NCBI RefSeq assembly: GCF_015471405.1
Contig: NZ_BLVZ01000002.1
Span: forward strand, 186,001 to 250,000
Length of the DNA stretch: 64,000 nt
Source of the DNA: Pseudomonas cichorii
GTDB lineage: Bacteria > Pseudomonadota > Gammaproteobacteria > Pseudomonadales > Pseudomonadaceae
Direction of reading: 5' to 3'
How positions within the stretch are numbered: position 1 is the first letter of the stretch; every line of letters begins with the position of its first letter. This document shows, in pieces, positions 27,408-37,614 of the stretch. A program made the translations under genes and the position numbers. Under the pieces are notes generated by a model. It had not been told where the DNA came from. It saw only the letters and a list, made by a program, of their open reading frames with translations, and searched no databases.

Positions 27408-28374
27408 ACGTCTGCAAAAGTCCATGGGCATGGTTCTGCTCGCAGTCCTGCCCGGCGCGCTGACGCTGCTGTGGTTGTATGGCTGGGGAGTGTTGATCAC
27501 ATGGCTGCTTGCATCGGGCACCGCTCTGCTCGTCGAGTTCACCGGCCTGCGGTTACAGCACCGGCCTGCACACTCAAGCCTTATGGACGGCAGCGCACTG
27601 GTCAGCGCCACCCTACTCGCCCTCGCTCTGCCGCCCTATTTACCCTGGTGGCTGACATGTCTGGCCAGTGGCTTCGCAATGATTTTTGGCAAACACCTGT
27701 ATGGCGGCGTCGGCAAAAATCCTTTCAATCCGGCAATGCTCGGTTATGCCTTTGTATTGGTGAGCTTTACCCAGCAGATGAATCACTGGTCTGCCAGCCA
27801 TGGCCTGAACCTGATGGGAGGCCTGCAACAGATCTTCGGTTTCAGCGATGGCTCTCAAGCGGATGCGTGGTCACAGGCCACGGCCCTGGATGTTCTGCGC
27901 ATCAACACCAACCTGACCATCGATGAACTATTCGCCAACCATCCGGCTTTCGGCGCAATGGGTGGTCGTGGCACGGAATGGGTCAATCTGGCATTTCTCG
28001 CAGGCGGTGCATGGCTGCTGCGACAGCGGATCATCAGTTGGCATGCTCCGGTCGGTATGCTTGCCAGCCTGTTCGTGATCAGCCTGTTGTGCTGGAACGG
28101 TTCGGGATCGGACTCCAACGGCTCACCCACCTTTCACCTGCTGACTGGCGCCACGATGCTGGGTGCTTTCTTTATCGCCACCGAGCCGGTATCCGGGCCA
28201 GCCAGCCCACGCGCACGCCTGCTGTTCGGGATCGGCATCGGCCTGCTGACTTATGTGATACGCACTTGGGGCGGCTACCCGGATGGCGTGGCCTTCGCAG
28301 TGCTGCTGATGAATCTGGCGGTACCGGCTCTGGAACGGCTGACCACACGCTCATCTGCGGAGTCGGCATCATGA
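27394..28374 (+). CDS. rnfD: Rnf complex membrane subunit D
   Basis: A 326-residue membrane protein with about nine helices. It carries [19 protein letters not shown] and [19 protein letters not shown], conserved blocks of the RnfD/NqrB family. In that family the Thr within a similar S/T-GAT context binds FMN covalently, and TGAT is present. Translation is coupled both ways: it starts inside rnfB and its stop overlaps the rnfG start (ATGA). Confidence 0.9.
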   Translation: MQAPERLQKSMGMVLLAVLPGALTLLWLYGWGVLITWLLASGTALLVEFTGLRLQHRPAHSSLMDGSALVSATLLALALPPYLPWWLTCLASGFAMIFGKHLYGGVGKNPFNPAMLGYAFVLVSFTQQMNHWSASHGLNLMGGLQQIFGFSDGSQADAWSQATALDVLRINTNLTIDELFANHPAFGAMGGRGTEWVNLAFLAGGAWLLRQRIISWHAPVGMLASLFVISLLCWNGSGSDSNGSPTFHLLTGATMLGAFFIATEPVSGPASPRARLLFGIGIGLLTYVIRTWGGYPDGVAFAVLLMNLAVPALERLTTRSSAESAS

Positions 28375-28925
28375 AGCCGCTTGGCGTGATCGTCATGATC
28401 GCCATCGCGGGACTGGGCACTGGCATCAGCATGAGCGTGCAACACTCTGCCGCGCCGCGTATTCAGGCTGCTCGTGAAGAAGCACGCAACCAGGAATGGT
28501 CGAGTGTCTTGCCCGACGGTACCTACGACAATCAGCCATTGCGCCATCCATTGCCGTTGCCCGTAAGCCATTCATCAGTGCTGGGTGTCTTTCTCGCCAC
28601 CCGTGAGGGCCAGCCGCATGCAGTGATCTTTCATAGCCACGGCCAAGGCTATGCCGGCCCCGTGGAGTTGCTTGTGGGCGTATCGATTGAAGGCAGGTTG
28701 TTGGGGATCAAGGTGCTTGAGCAACACGAGACACCGGGCATGGGCGCCCGTATCGTGAGCGAGCCTCAATGGCTGAAGGGCTTCTCAGGCAAAACGCTGA
28801 ACGACGGAGCATTCGACCAGATCGCCGGTGCAACCATCACCTCCAGAGCGGTTGTCGGAGCCATTCAGGACACCTTGCGCTACTTCGACGATCACAAGGT
28901 CCGCCTTCTGAGTACAAGACCGTGA
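28371..28925 (+). CDS. rnfG: Rnf complex subunit G (covalent FMN)
   Basis: A 184-residue protein with one N-terminal helix and a periplasmic FMN-binding domain. The flavinylation motif is AGATITS near residues 152-158, where the second Thr would carry FMN. HETPGMGARI is the second conserved block. The start at 28371 is fixed by the ATGA overlap with rnfD; the longer open frame runs through rnfD. RnfG passes electrons between RnfD and the membrane pair RnfA/E. Confidence 0.9.
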   Translation: MKPLGVIVMIAIAGLGTGISMSVQHSAAPRIQAAREEARNQEWSSVLPDGTYDNQPLRHPLPLPVSHSSVLGVFLATREGQPHAVIFHSHGQGYAGPVELLVGVSIEGRLLGIKVLEQHETPGMGARIVSEPQWLKGFSGKTLNDGAFDQIAGATITSRAVVGAIQDTLRYFDDHKVRLLSTRP

Positions 28926-29491
28926 AGCTGCATACGCCCTGCCTGCTCCTTCTCGTCCCGCTGATTGGCGCTACAGATTCGCTGATCAAGGCGCTCGCTT
29001 TCTTGCTGGCATTCACTGTGGTCGCCGGCTTGCACACAGCCTTGTTACGGGCGCTGACGCCATTGCTGGATGCACGCCAGAAATGGCTTGCCAGCACCCT
29101 GATTGCCGCCACACTGGTCACCTGTGCAGAAACAGGCCTGCAACTTCAGGCTCCCGAACTGCATAAGGCTCTGGGCATTTATCTGCCCTTGATCGCCATC
29201 CATTGCCTTCAGATCCAGGCTGCGCCCATCAGCAAATACATTCTGGGCGGATACACCACGTTGATGCTGGTGCTGGGGTTCATGCGCGAGTTGTTGGGCA
29301 ACGCGACGATCCTGAGCAATGCCCATTGGTTGTTTGGCAATTCTGCAATCCAGTGGCAAATTAGCCTTCCCGGCCCAACCTTGCACATGGCCATTCTGGC
29401 TCCCGGTGGCTTCATGCTTCTGGGCCTTCTGCTTGCCGCATACAATGCCTTGACCAGACCGACACCTTCCAGGGAAATACCTTCTGCATGA
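28922..29491 (+). CDS. rnfE: Rnf complex membrane subunit E
   Basis: A 189-residue, six-helix protein homologous to RnfA. LVPLIGATDSLIKAL matches the RnfE N-terminal pattern and LGGYTTLMLVLGFMRELLGN is conserved. Start choice: a GTG at 28922 overlaps the rnfG stop as GTGA; the longer frame with ATG at 28769 lies inside rnfG. Its stop overlaps the nth start by four bases. It closes the rnfABDGE set. Confidence 0.87.
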   Translation: MKLHTPCLLLLVPLIGATDSLIKALAFLLAFTVVAGLHTALLRALTPLLDARQKWLASTLIAATLVTCAETGLQLQAPELHKALGIYLPLIAIHCLQIQAAPISKYILGGYTTLMLVLGFMRELLGNATILSNAHWLFGNSAIQWQISLPGPTLHMAILAPGGFMLLGLLLAAYNALTRPTPSREIPSA

Positions 29492-30126
29492 ATGCCGCAA
29501 AACGTCAGGAAATCTTCCGCAGGCTCCACGAAGACAATCCCGATCCAAAAACCGAGCTGGCCTACACCACACCGTTCGAGTTGTTGATATCGGTGATCCT
29601 GTCAGCACAGGCGACTGATGTCAGCGTCAACAAGGCCACAGCCAGGCTTTATCCGGTAGCCAATACGCCACAGGCCATTCACGCGCTGGGCGTCGAAGGA
29701 TTGTCCGAGTACATCAAGACCATCGGGCTCTACAACAGCAAGGCCAGGAACGTTATTGAAACCTGTCGGCTGCTTATGGAGCTGCACAACGGTGAAGTGC
29801 CACAAACTCGCGAAGCTCTGGAGGCATTACCCGGCGTGGGCCGCAAAACGGCCAATGTCGTGCTCAACACTGCTTTTCGCCAGATAGCGATGGCTGTCGA
29901 CACGCACATTTTCCGTGTCAGCAACCGCACCGGCATCGCACCCGGCAAAAACGTGGTGGAAGTGGAAAAACAGTTGATGAAGTTTGTGCCCAAAAACTAC
30001 CTGCTGGATGCCCATCACTGGCTGATCCTCCACGGACGCTATGTGTGCCAGGCACGCAAGCCCCGCTGCGGAAGCTGCCGAATCGAGGACCTCTGCGATT
30101 ACAAGGAAAAGACCTCGGACGATTGA
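29488..30126 (+). CDS. nth: Endonuclease III
   Basis: A 212-residue bifunctional DNA glycosylase/AP lyase that removes oxidised pyrimidines. The helix-hairpin-helix ends LPGVGRKTANVV with catalytic Lys at about 120, and the catalytic Asp is in VDTHIFRVSNR at about 138. The 4Fe-4S loop C-x6-C-x2-C-x5-C is CQARKPRCGSCRIEDLC. It is the last gene of the rnf operon, an arrangement widespread in gammaproteobacteria. Confidence 0.96.
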   Translation: MNAAKRQEIFRRLHEDNPDPKTELAYTTPFELLISVILSAQATDVSVNKATARLYPVANTPQAIHALGVEGLSEYIKTIGLYNSKARNVIETCRLLMELHNGEVPQTREALEALPGVGRKTANVVLNTAFRQIAMAVDTHIFRVSNRTGIAPGKNVVEVEKQLMKFVPKNYLLDAHHWLILHGRYVCQARKPRCGSCRIEDLCDYKEKTSDD

Positions 30127-30233
30127 GCAATAGAGGCTCTATGGCTTGATCGATTGAAAAAATCTTTTTTACCAGCATCGGGATTATCGATATAAGGTGC
30201 GCCAATGACAGCCAAAGCCTGGAGTCAACTTTC

Positions 30234-30416
30234 ATGAGTACCGGCAAAGAGCAATTGGACGTAGAAGACGATTTCATCGCTGTCGATTCGGACGACATCG
30301 AACAAGCACCCGTCGAACCCGCCAAGACCAACCTGAGCAAGCGACGCACCATCGATAACATGCTTGAAGAGCGGCGCCTGCAGAAGCAACTGGCCGATTA
30401 CGACTTCGACCTTTAA
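30234..30416 (+). CDS. PA3496-family small putative envelope integrity protein
   Basis: A 60-residue acidic protein with no signal peptide or membrane segment. The tail TIDNMLEERRLQKQLADYDFDL is the conserved part of the PA3496-type family, which follows nth in Pseudomonas. Its role is known only from database naming as a putative envelope integrity protein. GGAG 7 bases before the ATG supports translation. It is separated from nth by 107 bases and probably has its own promoter. Confidence 0.8.
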   Translation: MSTGKEQLDVEDDFIAVDSDDIEQAPVEPAKTNLSKRRTIDNMLEERRLQKQLADYDFDL

Positions 30417-30526
30417 GCGCCCCCTTGCAAAAACCTGATTCAAAGCCTCTCATCAGGAGAGGCTTTCGCATGGGCTTGCCTGATCGATACCGCGCAGACC
30501 CACAGGAAGCCTTTTGGGCGTGAGCA

Positions 30527-31153
30527 TCAGACCAGCCCGTTACGCTGGGCAAGCTCGATCAGATCGACCAGTGAGTGCGCATTGAGCTTGAGCAGCAGGC
30601 GCGTCTTGTAGGTGCTGACGGTTTTATTGCTCAGGAACATGCCATCTGCGATTTCCTTGTTCGTTTTCCCCCTGGCCAATTGCTGCAACACCATCATCTC
30701 GCGCCCCGAGAGACGATCCACCATATCGGCTTCACTGGCATTCCCCATGCTTGAGCGCACGGTATGCAAGGCCTGGTTGGGAAAGTAGCTGTACCCCGAT
30801 AACACCGCCTTGATGGCGCTCAGCAATTCGGTCAGATCCTGTTGCTTGCAGACATATCCGGCAGCACCGGCCTGCATGCAGCGCATGGAAAAATGGCCAG
30901 GTGCCTGCGAGGTAAGAATCAGCACCTTGAATGGCAATGTCATGGCAGACAGACGGGCAATTACTTCCAGGCCATCGAGCTTGGGAATGCCTATATCCAG
31001 AATGACGATATCGGGCAAATGTTCGCGAGCCAGTTGCAACGCATCCACTCCATTGTCCGTCTCCGCAATGACCTCATAGCCGTGGCGCTCCATCAGCATG
31101 CGTACAGCAAGGCGAATGACAGGATGATCATCCACGATCAGCACTTTATTCAT
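30527..31153 (-). CDS. Orphan LuxR/FixJ-type response regulator (BvgA/EvgA-like)
   Basis: A 208-residue two-domain regulator. The receiver has Asp8-Asp9, phosphoacceptor Asp53 in ILDIGIPKLDG, the Thr/Ser switch in LILTSQ and Lys in VCKQ. The C-terminal LuxR HTH is LSGREMMVLQQLARGKTNKEIADGMFLSNKTVSTYKTRL without gaps (about residues 145-187). The start at 31153 is used because MNKVLIVDDHP is the family start. No sensor kinase lies next to it, so its input is unknown. Downstream 3' end points to the PA3496-type gene. Confidence 0.88.
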   Translation of the reverse strand: MNKVLIVDDHPVIRLAVRMLMERHGYEVIAETDNGVDALQLAREHLPDIVILDIGIPKLDGLEVIARLSAMTLPFKVLILTSQAPGHFSMRCMQAGAAGYVCKQQDLTELLSAIKAVLSGYSYFPNQALHTVRSSMGNASEADMVDRLSGREMMVLQQLARGKTNKEIADGMFLSNKTVSTYKTRLLLKLNAHSLVDLIELAQRNGLV

Positions 31154-32452
31154 GGGCAGTCCAATTTTCGCTATTCGAATTTTCAGAGTCAGCACAATAG
31201 CTTAGTCGTTTAGTGCTTTGCATGACGCTCACCCTCGAGGAGTAACAGCCAAAGACCGTTCCTACACATACAACAGAAAACTCCTACAAATTTCGCTACT
31301 AACGAACTATTTTTTATATTTTTCATAGAGCCTCCCCTTCGGAATTCGATGAAATTACTACCGTCTGGAGTGCTGAGATAGAGCATCGTAACTCAGATAA
31401 AACAATTATTGCCGCGAGGTCAAGCATTAGTCTTTTACTTCTCAAGCCTGATCAGTCAATAGCCGATGAACATGCAATCGCCCCGATGGTTATTCACCCT
31501 TGGCAACTGTCAAAAATCTGGATAGACGTCATTTATATAGCCTCTTGCCACCACTCTAAAACTGAAAACGCGCAAACGAACAGCGCTACCGAGAACCGGC
31601 CTGAATAGGGGCACAGAGACATCAGGCATCATGTTCCAGGCAGCTACAGCATGCTCGCTCCGAGCACCTGTGAGCCAATCGGGCGTACGTAAAACAGGCG
31701 AGAATCATATTGAATTACTTGCTTCAGAAATTTACCTTCAAAACCATATATCAGCACTACGTAGAAAAAATACACATATAAATATACCTTTCTTATACAA
31801 ACCCAAGCAAAAAGACCAAGGCCACGCAACGTTCAGATTTTTCCTACATCGCACGGAACCAGGACTCCTCAACTATCAGTTACTCACTGCAGAAGCATTC
31901 AAGATGCTGACTTTACGCTATCACCACGATAAAAGTGATACATAAATACTCCCTACAGAAAAGTTTCATACCTTTCTGTCGCACACCGTACACAGTTCAA
32001 TTCTGCGAATGGCTCATTCGACAAGTAGCTAATACTATATTTCATTTGGCTTCCATACCTGCCACGCCAAAGAGGAAACGTACTACACAACTAGCAGACG
32101 GTAGATAGCAGCATGTAAGACCTCTTCAAACCCAACAAGTCAATTCATGTAGCGCCCCGTTTTTTCACTTGCAAATTCTATTACCAGTCGTTACTTTTTT
32201 AACAACGAACTCATTACTTTCTGCCAACAACTATGTGCAGTTAGATTAGAGCGACCCAACAAACGACGTCATTTTAATGACGCCATGAATAACACAGCTT
32301 TATATGGACTCTGCTTATCAAGAGAGTCGAAAGGATTCGGGCAACATGAACATGGCCGATCAGGAACACCCTCCCTTTGACAAGCCCGAACCGGGCCTGA
32401 CAATTCTTTTGAATTGGCCATGTGTATAACCATGTTCAAAAAGGGATATACC
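31154..32452. other. 1.3-kb AT-rich intergenic stretch
   Basis: No convincing gene is seen on either strand. A 104-codon plus-strand frame at 31631-31945 lacks a ribosome site and family pattern. A 16-base near-perfect palindrome (CGTCATTTTAATGACG, 32267-32282) and a GCCCG/CGGGC hairpin (32384-32396) lie before the unknown gene at 32453. The stretch could hold regulatory RNA, but I cannot identify one. Composition is far more AT-rich than the flanking core genes, which suggests acquired or decayed DNA. Confidence 0.45.
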
Positions 32453-32980
32453 ATGAACAACAAAACCTCTCACTCGACCTCAAAAAATATAACCCCTCTT
32501 GATTTAACCGCCGCTGTTGAACAGTTTGTGGCACAAGGAGGTGTCATTGCAGTTATACCCGATGGCGAAACAGCAGAATCACCGGTTCTAGCGGTTGCGG
32601 AAGAAGCACCTGCCCTTTATCCGGAGCTTGAAAAAAGTGCCAAACTGGAGTTGCTCAGGAGTCTGGTTGCCAAAGGCGCAGGGGTTTCCGCCCTGCAATA
32701 TTCATTGAGGATGAACAAGAAGGAAATTCGACAACTGGCGCTGGAAAACGATGTAAAGATCAAGTTCAGCCGCCCTATAAGAGAAGCCAATAAAGACCCC
32801 CACTATGACACCTCCGATATTGACGATGTCGTTGCCGGTCATGCCATGCATTATTCCAGCCTCGGCTATACCGCGCCGGAAATTGCACAACTACTTGATC
32901 TGAGTGTGCGACAGGTCTGGAATATCGGTAAAGCCTATCGTTTTGAATTCAAACAAAAGAGGGACAGTGAAACGCCCTGA
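32453..32980 (+). CDS. Unknown protein with two helix-turn-helix-like segments
   Basis: A 175-residue protein in AT-rich DNA. After a polar leader and an LDLTAAVEQFVAQGG segment, residues about 60-100 (LLRSLVAKGAGVSALQYSLRMNKKEI split in two helices) and 130-162 (YSSLGYTAPEIAQLLDLSVRQVWNIG) each look like a helix-turn-helix. The second is the stronger DNA-binding candidate. AAGGGA precedes the ATG at 32453, preferred over the upstream ATGs at 32414 and 32432. No family is recognised. It may be a regulator; the genes it would act on are not apparent. Confidence 0.65.
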   Translation: MNNKTSHSTSKNITPLDLTAAVEQFVAQGGVIAVIPDGETAESPVLAVAEEAPALYPELEKSAKLELLRSLVAKGAGVSALQYSLRMNKKEIRQLALENDVKIKFSRPIREANKDPHYDTSDIDDVVAGHAMHYSSLGYTAPEIAQLLDLSVRQVWNIGKAYRFEFKQKRDSETP

Positions 32981-33283
32981 ACATACTTGATATAAACAGA
33001 TAACCCGCGGTATCGACTGGACTTCGTGTCGATACCGCCTCCCCCGGCCCGCATCGCCACACACGCCCGCGACACTGCACGACACGAGCATTTGAAACGC
33101 CTTCCTGCGACCCACTTCTTCTTTATCTCTCGCACACACAAGAATGCCCGCAGCACCCGGCATCAAGAACGCAAACGGGGAATATCAGCATGGGAAAGGT
33201 CGGGAAAAACGTGACAGTGCATTGCACACCGCCGATTTAAAATGCAGCCCCGAAGGGCTGCATTCTCAAACATCAGACCGGGT
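32981..33283. other. Intergenic region between unknown HTH protein and argG
   Basis: 303 bases between two converging genes; only the argG terminator is recognised. Confidence 0.5.
33241..33264 (-). terminator. Terminator of argG with UUCG-type loop
   Basis: AATGCAGCCC (33241-33250) and GGGCTGCATT (33255-33264) enclose a 4-base loop that reads TTCG on the minus strand; T residues follow in the direction of argG transcription. Confidence 0.88.
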
Positions 33284-34501
33284 TCAGAAGAACTTGCGGC
33301 CCTTGTTCGCAGCAATGCGCATGCGCAGGGCATTGAGCTTGATGAAGCCAGCAGCGTCCGCCTGATTGTAAGCACCGCCATCCTCTTCAAAGGTGGCAAT
33401 GTTTGCATCGAACAGCGACTCTTCGGACTTGCGACCAGTAACGATCACATTACCTTTATACAGTTTCAGGCGAACGATACCGTTCACATGGACCTGGGAC
33501 GCATCGATCATCTGTTGCAGCATCAGACGCTCAGGGCTCCACCAGTAGCCGGTGTAGATCAGGCTGGCGTACTTGGCCATCAACTCATCCTTGAGGTGAG
33601 CGACTTCACGATCCAGAGTGATCGACTCGATGGCGCGGTGAGCGCGCAGCATGATGGTGCCGCCTGGGGTTTCATAGCAGCCGCGGGACTTCATGCCCAC
33701 ATAACGGTTTTCCACGATGTCCAGACGGCCGATGCCGTTCTCGCCACCGATGCGGTTCAAGGTAGCCAGTACGGTAGCAGGCGACATTTCAACGCCGTCC
33801 AGAGCGACGATATCGCCATTGCGATAGGTCAGCTCAAGATAGGTTGGAACGTTCGGCGCGTCTTCCGGAGACTTGGTCCAGCGCCACATGTCTTCTTCGT
33901 GCTCGGTCCAGGTGTCTTCCAGCACGCCGCCTTCATAGGAGATGTGCAGCAGGTTGGCATCCATCGAGTACGGGGATTTTTTCTTGCCATGACGCTCGAT
34001 CGGGATTGCATGCTTCTCGGCATAATCCATCAGCTTTTCACGCGAAAGCAGATCCCACTCACGCCATGGGGCAATCACTTTGACGCCTGGCTTGAGGGCG
34101 TAGGCGCCCAGCTCGAAACGAACCTGATCGTTACCTTTACCGGTAGCACCATGGGAAATGGCGTCAGCGCCGGTTTCGTTGGCGATTTCGATCAGGCGTT
34201 TGGCGATCAGTGGACGAGCGATGGAAGTACCCAGCAGGTACTCGCCTTCGTAGACGGTGTTGGCACGGAACATCGGGAACACGAAATCACGTACGAACTC
34301 TTCACGCAGGTCGTCGATGTAGATTTCTTTAACGCCCATGGCCTGAGCCTTGGCACGTGCCGGCTCGACCTCTTCACCCTGACCCAGGTCAGCTGTAAAG
34401 GTCACCACTTCGCAGTTATACGTATCTTGCAGCCACTTCAGAATGACCGAAGTATCCAGGCCACCGGAATACGCGAGAACTACCTTGTTTACGTCCGCCA
34501 T
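33284..34501 (-). CDS. argG: Argininosuccinate synthase
   Basis: A 405-residue ATP-dependent ligase joining citrulline and aspartate in arginine synthesis. The PP-loop is [10 protein letters not shown] at residues 9-18; [15 protein letters not shown] and EGGVLEDTW are conserved substrate-binding blocks. Length equals that of other Pseudomonas ArgG. Monocistronic, with a strong terminator. Together with argF in this window it covers two of the last three steps of arginine synthesis. Confidence 0.97.
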   Translation of the reverse strand: MADVNKVVLAYSGGLDTSVILKWLQDTYNCEVVTFTADLGQGEEVEPARAKAQAMGVKEIYIDDLREEFVRDFVFPMFRANTVYEGEYLLGTSIARPLIAKRLIEIANETGADAISHGATGKGNDQVRFELGAYALKPGVKVIAPWREWDLLSREKLMDYAEKHAIPIERHGKKKSPYSMDANLLHISYEGGVLEDTWTEHEEDMWRWTKSPEDAPNVPTYLELTYRNGDIVALDGVEMSPATVLATLNRIGGENGIGRLDIVENRYVGMKSRGCYETPGGTIMLRAHRAIESITLDREVAHLKDELMAKYASLIYTGYWWSPERLMLQQMIDASQVHVNGIVRLKLYKGNVIVTGRKSEESLFDANIATFEEDGGAYNQADAAGFIKLNALRMRIAANKGRKFF

Positions 34502-34629
34502 GCCATCACTCCACCGGGTTGTACGGAAAACCGGTGATTCTACCGTTCAAACCAGCAAATTTACAGGGGCGCGACAGCTTGTGACGACGAGGCGACAGGT
34601 TATGTCAGCCTCGCGAGGAGACAGGCGGG

Positions 34630-35538
34630 TTACGAAGTGCGTGCAGCGCTGGCGGCAGAAGCGACTGGAACCGGCTTTTCTTCGGGAGCGACACGCTCCA
34701 GATGCACATTTACACGGCGGTTGCGCGCGCGGTTGGCATCGTTGGTGTTGGGAGCCAGCGGATAACGCTCGCCATGAAAGCGCAAGGTGATCTGTTGCTC
34801 GGGAATCCCCTGAGCCTTCATATAGTCCATCACCGCCAGCGCCCGACGCCGGGACAGGTCGCGGTTGGTCAGGCGATTGCCGCTGTTATCCGAATGGCCG
34901 TCCAGCTCGATATGGTTGACCGTTGGGTCGGCACGCAGATACGCAATCATATTGTCCAGACGGGCCTTGGCCTTGGCGTCCAGCTCGATGCCGCCGCCGG
35001 GGAAGCCAACTTCGGCCTGCTTGATCTGATCGAAATTCATCGGCAGCAGTTTGGTCGTACACAACTGATAGTCGCTGAACGCCTTGCTGAACCTGACGGG
35101 CAATAGCCGTATTTCCATTGGGCCACCGCCATCGCGGGTGCTATGACGGATGAGCGGGCTGCGCCCTTCCATCAAACCGCTGATCAGGCGTCCGGCCTGT
35201 GCCTCGGAGCTATTGAAAGGAATCTCGCCATTGCTGACACGGACCGAGCCGAGGTTGATATCACCCCGTCCCGGCTGCCAGGGTGCTGCCGCAGCCAGCA
35301 GAGTGGCCGAACCATTACCCAGCATGTTGTAAGACGGCTTGAGACGGAATGTAGCCTGCTCACCGGCGCGGCGCACGAATTCACCTACACCGAAATCGGT
35401 AATCGGCTGACTCAGGCGACACTCGAACTGATCCCCTTCGACCTTCCACTCGATACTCTCCAGACGTGTCTGGAAACTGACTGCCATGGCCGGGAGGCTG
35501 GCAAATACGCTGAGCAAGGCGAGATATAGCTGGCGCAC
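34630..35538 (-). CDS. motY: Flagellar protein MotY (OmpA-like peptidoglycan-binding)
   Basis: A 302-residue exported protein: signal MRQLYLALLSVFASLPAMA, a beta domain of about 130 residues, then an OmpA/Pal peptidoglycan-binding domain (NHIELDGHSDNSGNRLTNRDLSRRRA is conserved over its helices). MotY forms the T ring around the polar flagellar motor and helps hold the stator. The start is a GTG at 35538 with GGAG 6 bases upstream; a GTG at 35550 would overlap that ribosome site. Located between argG and pyrC as in P. aeruginosa. Confidence 0.88.
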   Translation of the reverse strand: MRQLYLALLSVFASLPAMAVSFQTRLESIEWKVEGDQFECRLSQPITDFGVGEFVRRAGEQATFRLKPSYNMLGNGSATLLAAAAPWQPGRGDINLGSVRVSNGEIPFNSSEAQAGRLISGLMEGRSPLIRHSTRDGGGPMEIRLLPVRFSKAFSDYQLCTTKLLPMNFDQIKQAEVGFPGGGIELDAKAKARLDNMIAYLRADPTVNHIELDGHSDNSGNRLTNRDLSRRRALAVMDYMKAQGIPEQQITLRFHGERYPLAPNTNDANRARNRRVNVHLERVAPEEKPVPVASAASAARTS

Positions 35539-35686
35539 GGGAGGCTCCACTTATAAAAATGACACGAAACAAAAAACTGCTTCTTACGTCGGGCTATCGG
35601 TAACTTCCTACAAAACTTGATAGCGAGTGCCTGAGAGAGTCTTTTCCGGTAGGATTCCCAGCAGTTTGACCCGCCTGGAATCCCCA

Positions 35687-36733
35687 ATGTCTGACCGCCT
35701 GACCCTTCTGCGTCCCGACGACTGGCACATCCACCTCCGTGACGGAGCTGTTTTGCCACACACCGTTGCTGACGTTGCGCGCACTTTTGGCCGCGCAATC
35801 ATCATGCCCAACCTTGTGCCCCCAGTACGCAATGCACAGCAAGCCGATGCCTATCGCCAGCGCATCCTGGATGCACGCCCGGCCGGCAGCCGTTTCGAGC
35901 CGCTGATGGTGCTTTATCTGACCGACCAGACCACGCCCGAGGACATTCGCACGGCCAAGGCCAGCGGTTTCGTCCATGCGGCCAAACTGTATCCGGCCGG
36001 TGCGACCACCAACTCCGACTCTGGCGTCACCAGCATCGACAAGATTTTCCATGTTCTGGAAGCCATGGCCGAAGTCGGCATGCTGCTGCTGGTCCATGGC
36101 GAAGTCACCCGCGGCGACATTGACGTCTTCGACCGCGAGAAGATCTTCATCGACGAGCATCTGCGCCGTGTGGTGGAGCGCTTCCCGACGTTGAAAGTGG
36201 TGTTTGAACACATCACGACCGGTGACGCCGTGCAATTCGTCAATGCGGCCCCGGCCAACGTTGCAGCGACCATCACCGCGCATCACTTGCTCTATAACCG
36301 CAACCACATGCTGGTCGGCGGTATTCGGCCACATTTCTATTGCCTGCCGATCCTCAAGCGCAATACGCACCAGACAGCGCTGCTCGATGCCGCAACCAGT
36401 GGCAACGGCAAGTTCTTCCTGGGCACCGACTCGGCACCTCATGCCCAGCATGCCAAGGAAGCCGCCTGCGGTTGCGCTGGCTGCTACACGGCCTATGCCG
36501 CTATCGAAATGTATGCCGAGGCTTTCGAGCAACGTAACGCGCTGGACAAACTGGAAGGCTTCGCCAGCCTCCACGGCCCGGCGTTCTACGGCCTGCCTGC
36601 CAACCAGGACACCATCACGCTGGTTCGTGACGAGTGGACAGCCCCTGCCAGCCTGCCATTTGGCGAGTTGAGCGTAATCCCGCTGCGCGCCGGAGAAAAA
36701 CTGCGCTGGCGCCTGCTGGAGGAAAATGCGTGA
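35687..36733 (+). CDS. pyrC: Dihydroorotase (class II)
   Basis: A 348-residue zinc amidohydrolase of pyrimidine synthesis. HIHLRD near residue 14 gives the first two metal-binding His; the carboxylated Lys is in [15 protein letters not shown] near residue 99; FLGTDSAPH carries the catalytic Asp. This is the E. coli-type enzyme, not the inactive PyrC-prime type. The start at 35687 matches known N-termini ([16 protein letters not shown]); the in-frame ATG at 35627 has no support. Coupled to rnt by a GTGA overlap. Confidence 0.96.
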   Translation: MSDRLTLLRPDDWHIHLRDGAVLPHTVADVARTFGRAIIMPNLVPPVRNAQQADAYRQRILDARPAGSRFEPLMVLYLTDQTTPEDIRTAKASGFVHAAKLYPAGATTNSDSGVTSIDKIFHVLEAMAEVGMLLLVHGEVTRGDIDVFDREKIFIDEHLRRVVERFPTLKVVFEHITTGDAVQFVNAAPANVAATITAHHLLYNRNHMLVGGIRPHFYCLPILKRNTHQTALLDAATSGNGKFFLGTDSAPHAQHAKEAACGCAGCYTAYAAIEMYAEAFEQRNALDKLEGFASLHGPAFYGLPANQDTITLVRDEWTAPASLPFGELSVIPLRAGEKLRWRLLEENA

Positions 36734-37404
36734 GTGAAGATCATTACGACGACGAACAGGACGGTCACGGTGGCGGCGGCTCGCGCCACCCGATGGCAGC
36801 ACGTTTTCGTGGCTACCTGCCTGTAGTCATCGACGTGGAAACCGGTGGTTTCAATGCGGCAACCGATGCCCTGCTGGAAATCGCCGCTGTAACGATCGGC
36901 ATGGACGAAAAAGGTTTTGTGTTCCCGGAGCACACCTATTTCTTCCGTGTGGAACCGTTCGAGGGCGCCAATATCGAAGCGGCTGCGCTTGAGTTCACCG
37001 GTATCAAGCTCGATCACCCGCTGCGCATGGCAGTGAGCGAAGAAACCGCACTGACCGATATCTTTCGCGGCGTGCGCAAGGCGCTGAAGGCCAATGGCTG
37101 CAAACGCGCCGTGCTGGTCGGCCACAACGCCAGCTTCGATCTGGGCTTCCTGAACGCTGCCGTCGCTCGCCTGGACATGAAACGCAATCCGTTTCATCCG
37201 TTCTCCAGCTTCGACACCGCAACCCTCGCTGGCCTGGCCTATGGTCAGACAGTACTGGCCAAGGCGTGCCAGGCAGCCGGAATGGACTTCGATGGACGCG
37301 AGGCCCACTCGGCTCGCTACGACACCGAAAAAACCGCCGAGCTGTTCTGTGGCATCGTCAACCGCTGGAAGGAAATGGGCGGCTGGGAAGACTACGACGA
37401 CTGA
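36730..37404 (+). CDS. rnt: Ribonuclease T
   Basis: A 224-residue DEDDh exoribonuclease that trims tRNA, 5S and 23S 3' ends. DEDDh residues are in VIDVETGGF (Asp, Glu; about residue 35), [10 protein letters not shown] (Asp) and [10 protein letters not shown] (His, Asp). Translation starts at a GTG (36730) that overlaps the pyrC stop; GGAGG lies 7 bases upstream inside pyrC. The N-terminal 20 residues are acidic and Gly-rich, as in other Pseudomonas RNase T. Confidence 0.94.
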   Translation: MSEDHYDDEQDGHGGGGSRHPMAARFRGYLPVVIDVETGGFNAATDALLEIAAVTIGMDEKGFVFPEHTYFFRVEPFEGANIEAAALEFTGIKLDHPLRMAVSEETALTDIFRGVRKALKANGCKRAVLVGHNASFDLGFLNAAVARLDMKRNPFHPFSSFDTATLAGLAYGQTVLAKACQAAGMDFDGREAHSARYDTEKTAELFCGIVNRWKEMGGWEDYDD

Positions 37405-37423
37405 GGCCCATGCCTCATGAATG

Positions 37424-37447
37424 AACCGGCCTTGCGCCGGTTTTTTT
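37424..37447 (+). terminator. Rho-independent terminator of pyrC-rnt
   Basis: AACCGGC (37424-37430) and GCCGGTT (37436-37442) with a 5-base loop, then T residues. Confidence 0.85.
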
Positions 37448-37551
37448 ATTTATATTTCCCACGGCAGTTAACGACGCATTACCGGGCAGAATTGAAAATT
37501 GCTCATGACCGTCCATCGGAGTTGGCAAAGCGTATCCAAAACAGTTTTGAC

Positions 37552-37568
37552 AAGCATTCTCATTAAGA
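37552..37568 (+). promoter_or_regulatory. Candidate Fur box before bfd
   Basis: The minus strand reads TCTTAATGAGAATGCTT, close to the AATGAGAATG half of Pseudomonas Fur boxes. Iron control of bfd is established in P. aeruginosa; the site itself is my reading. Confidence 0.4.
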
Positions 37569-37614
37569 TTAACCTCCTCGGCACAAAGCAATAACCAGCG
37601 ACGGTTACCGACTT

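Noticed and set aside
31631..31945. 104-codon frame in the AT-rich gap
   Set aside because: No ribosome site and low-complexity basic translation; could be chance in a region without stop pressure. Kept only as a possibility.
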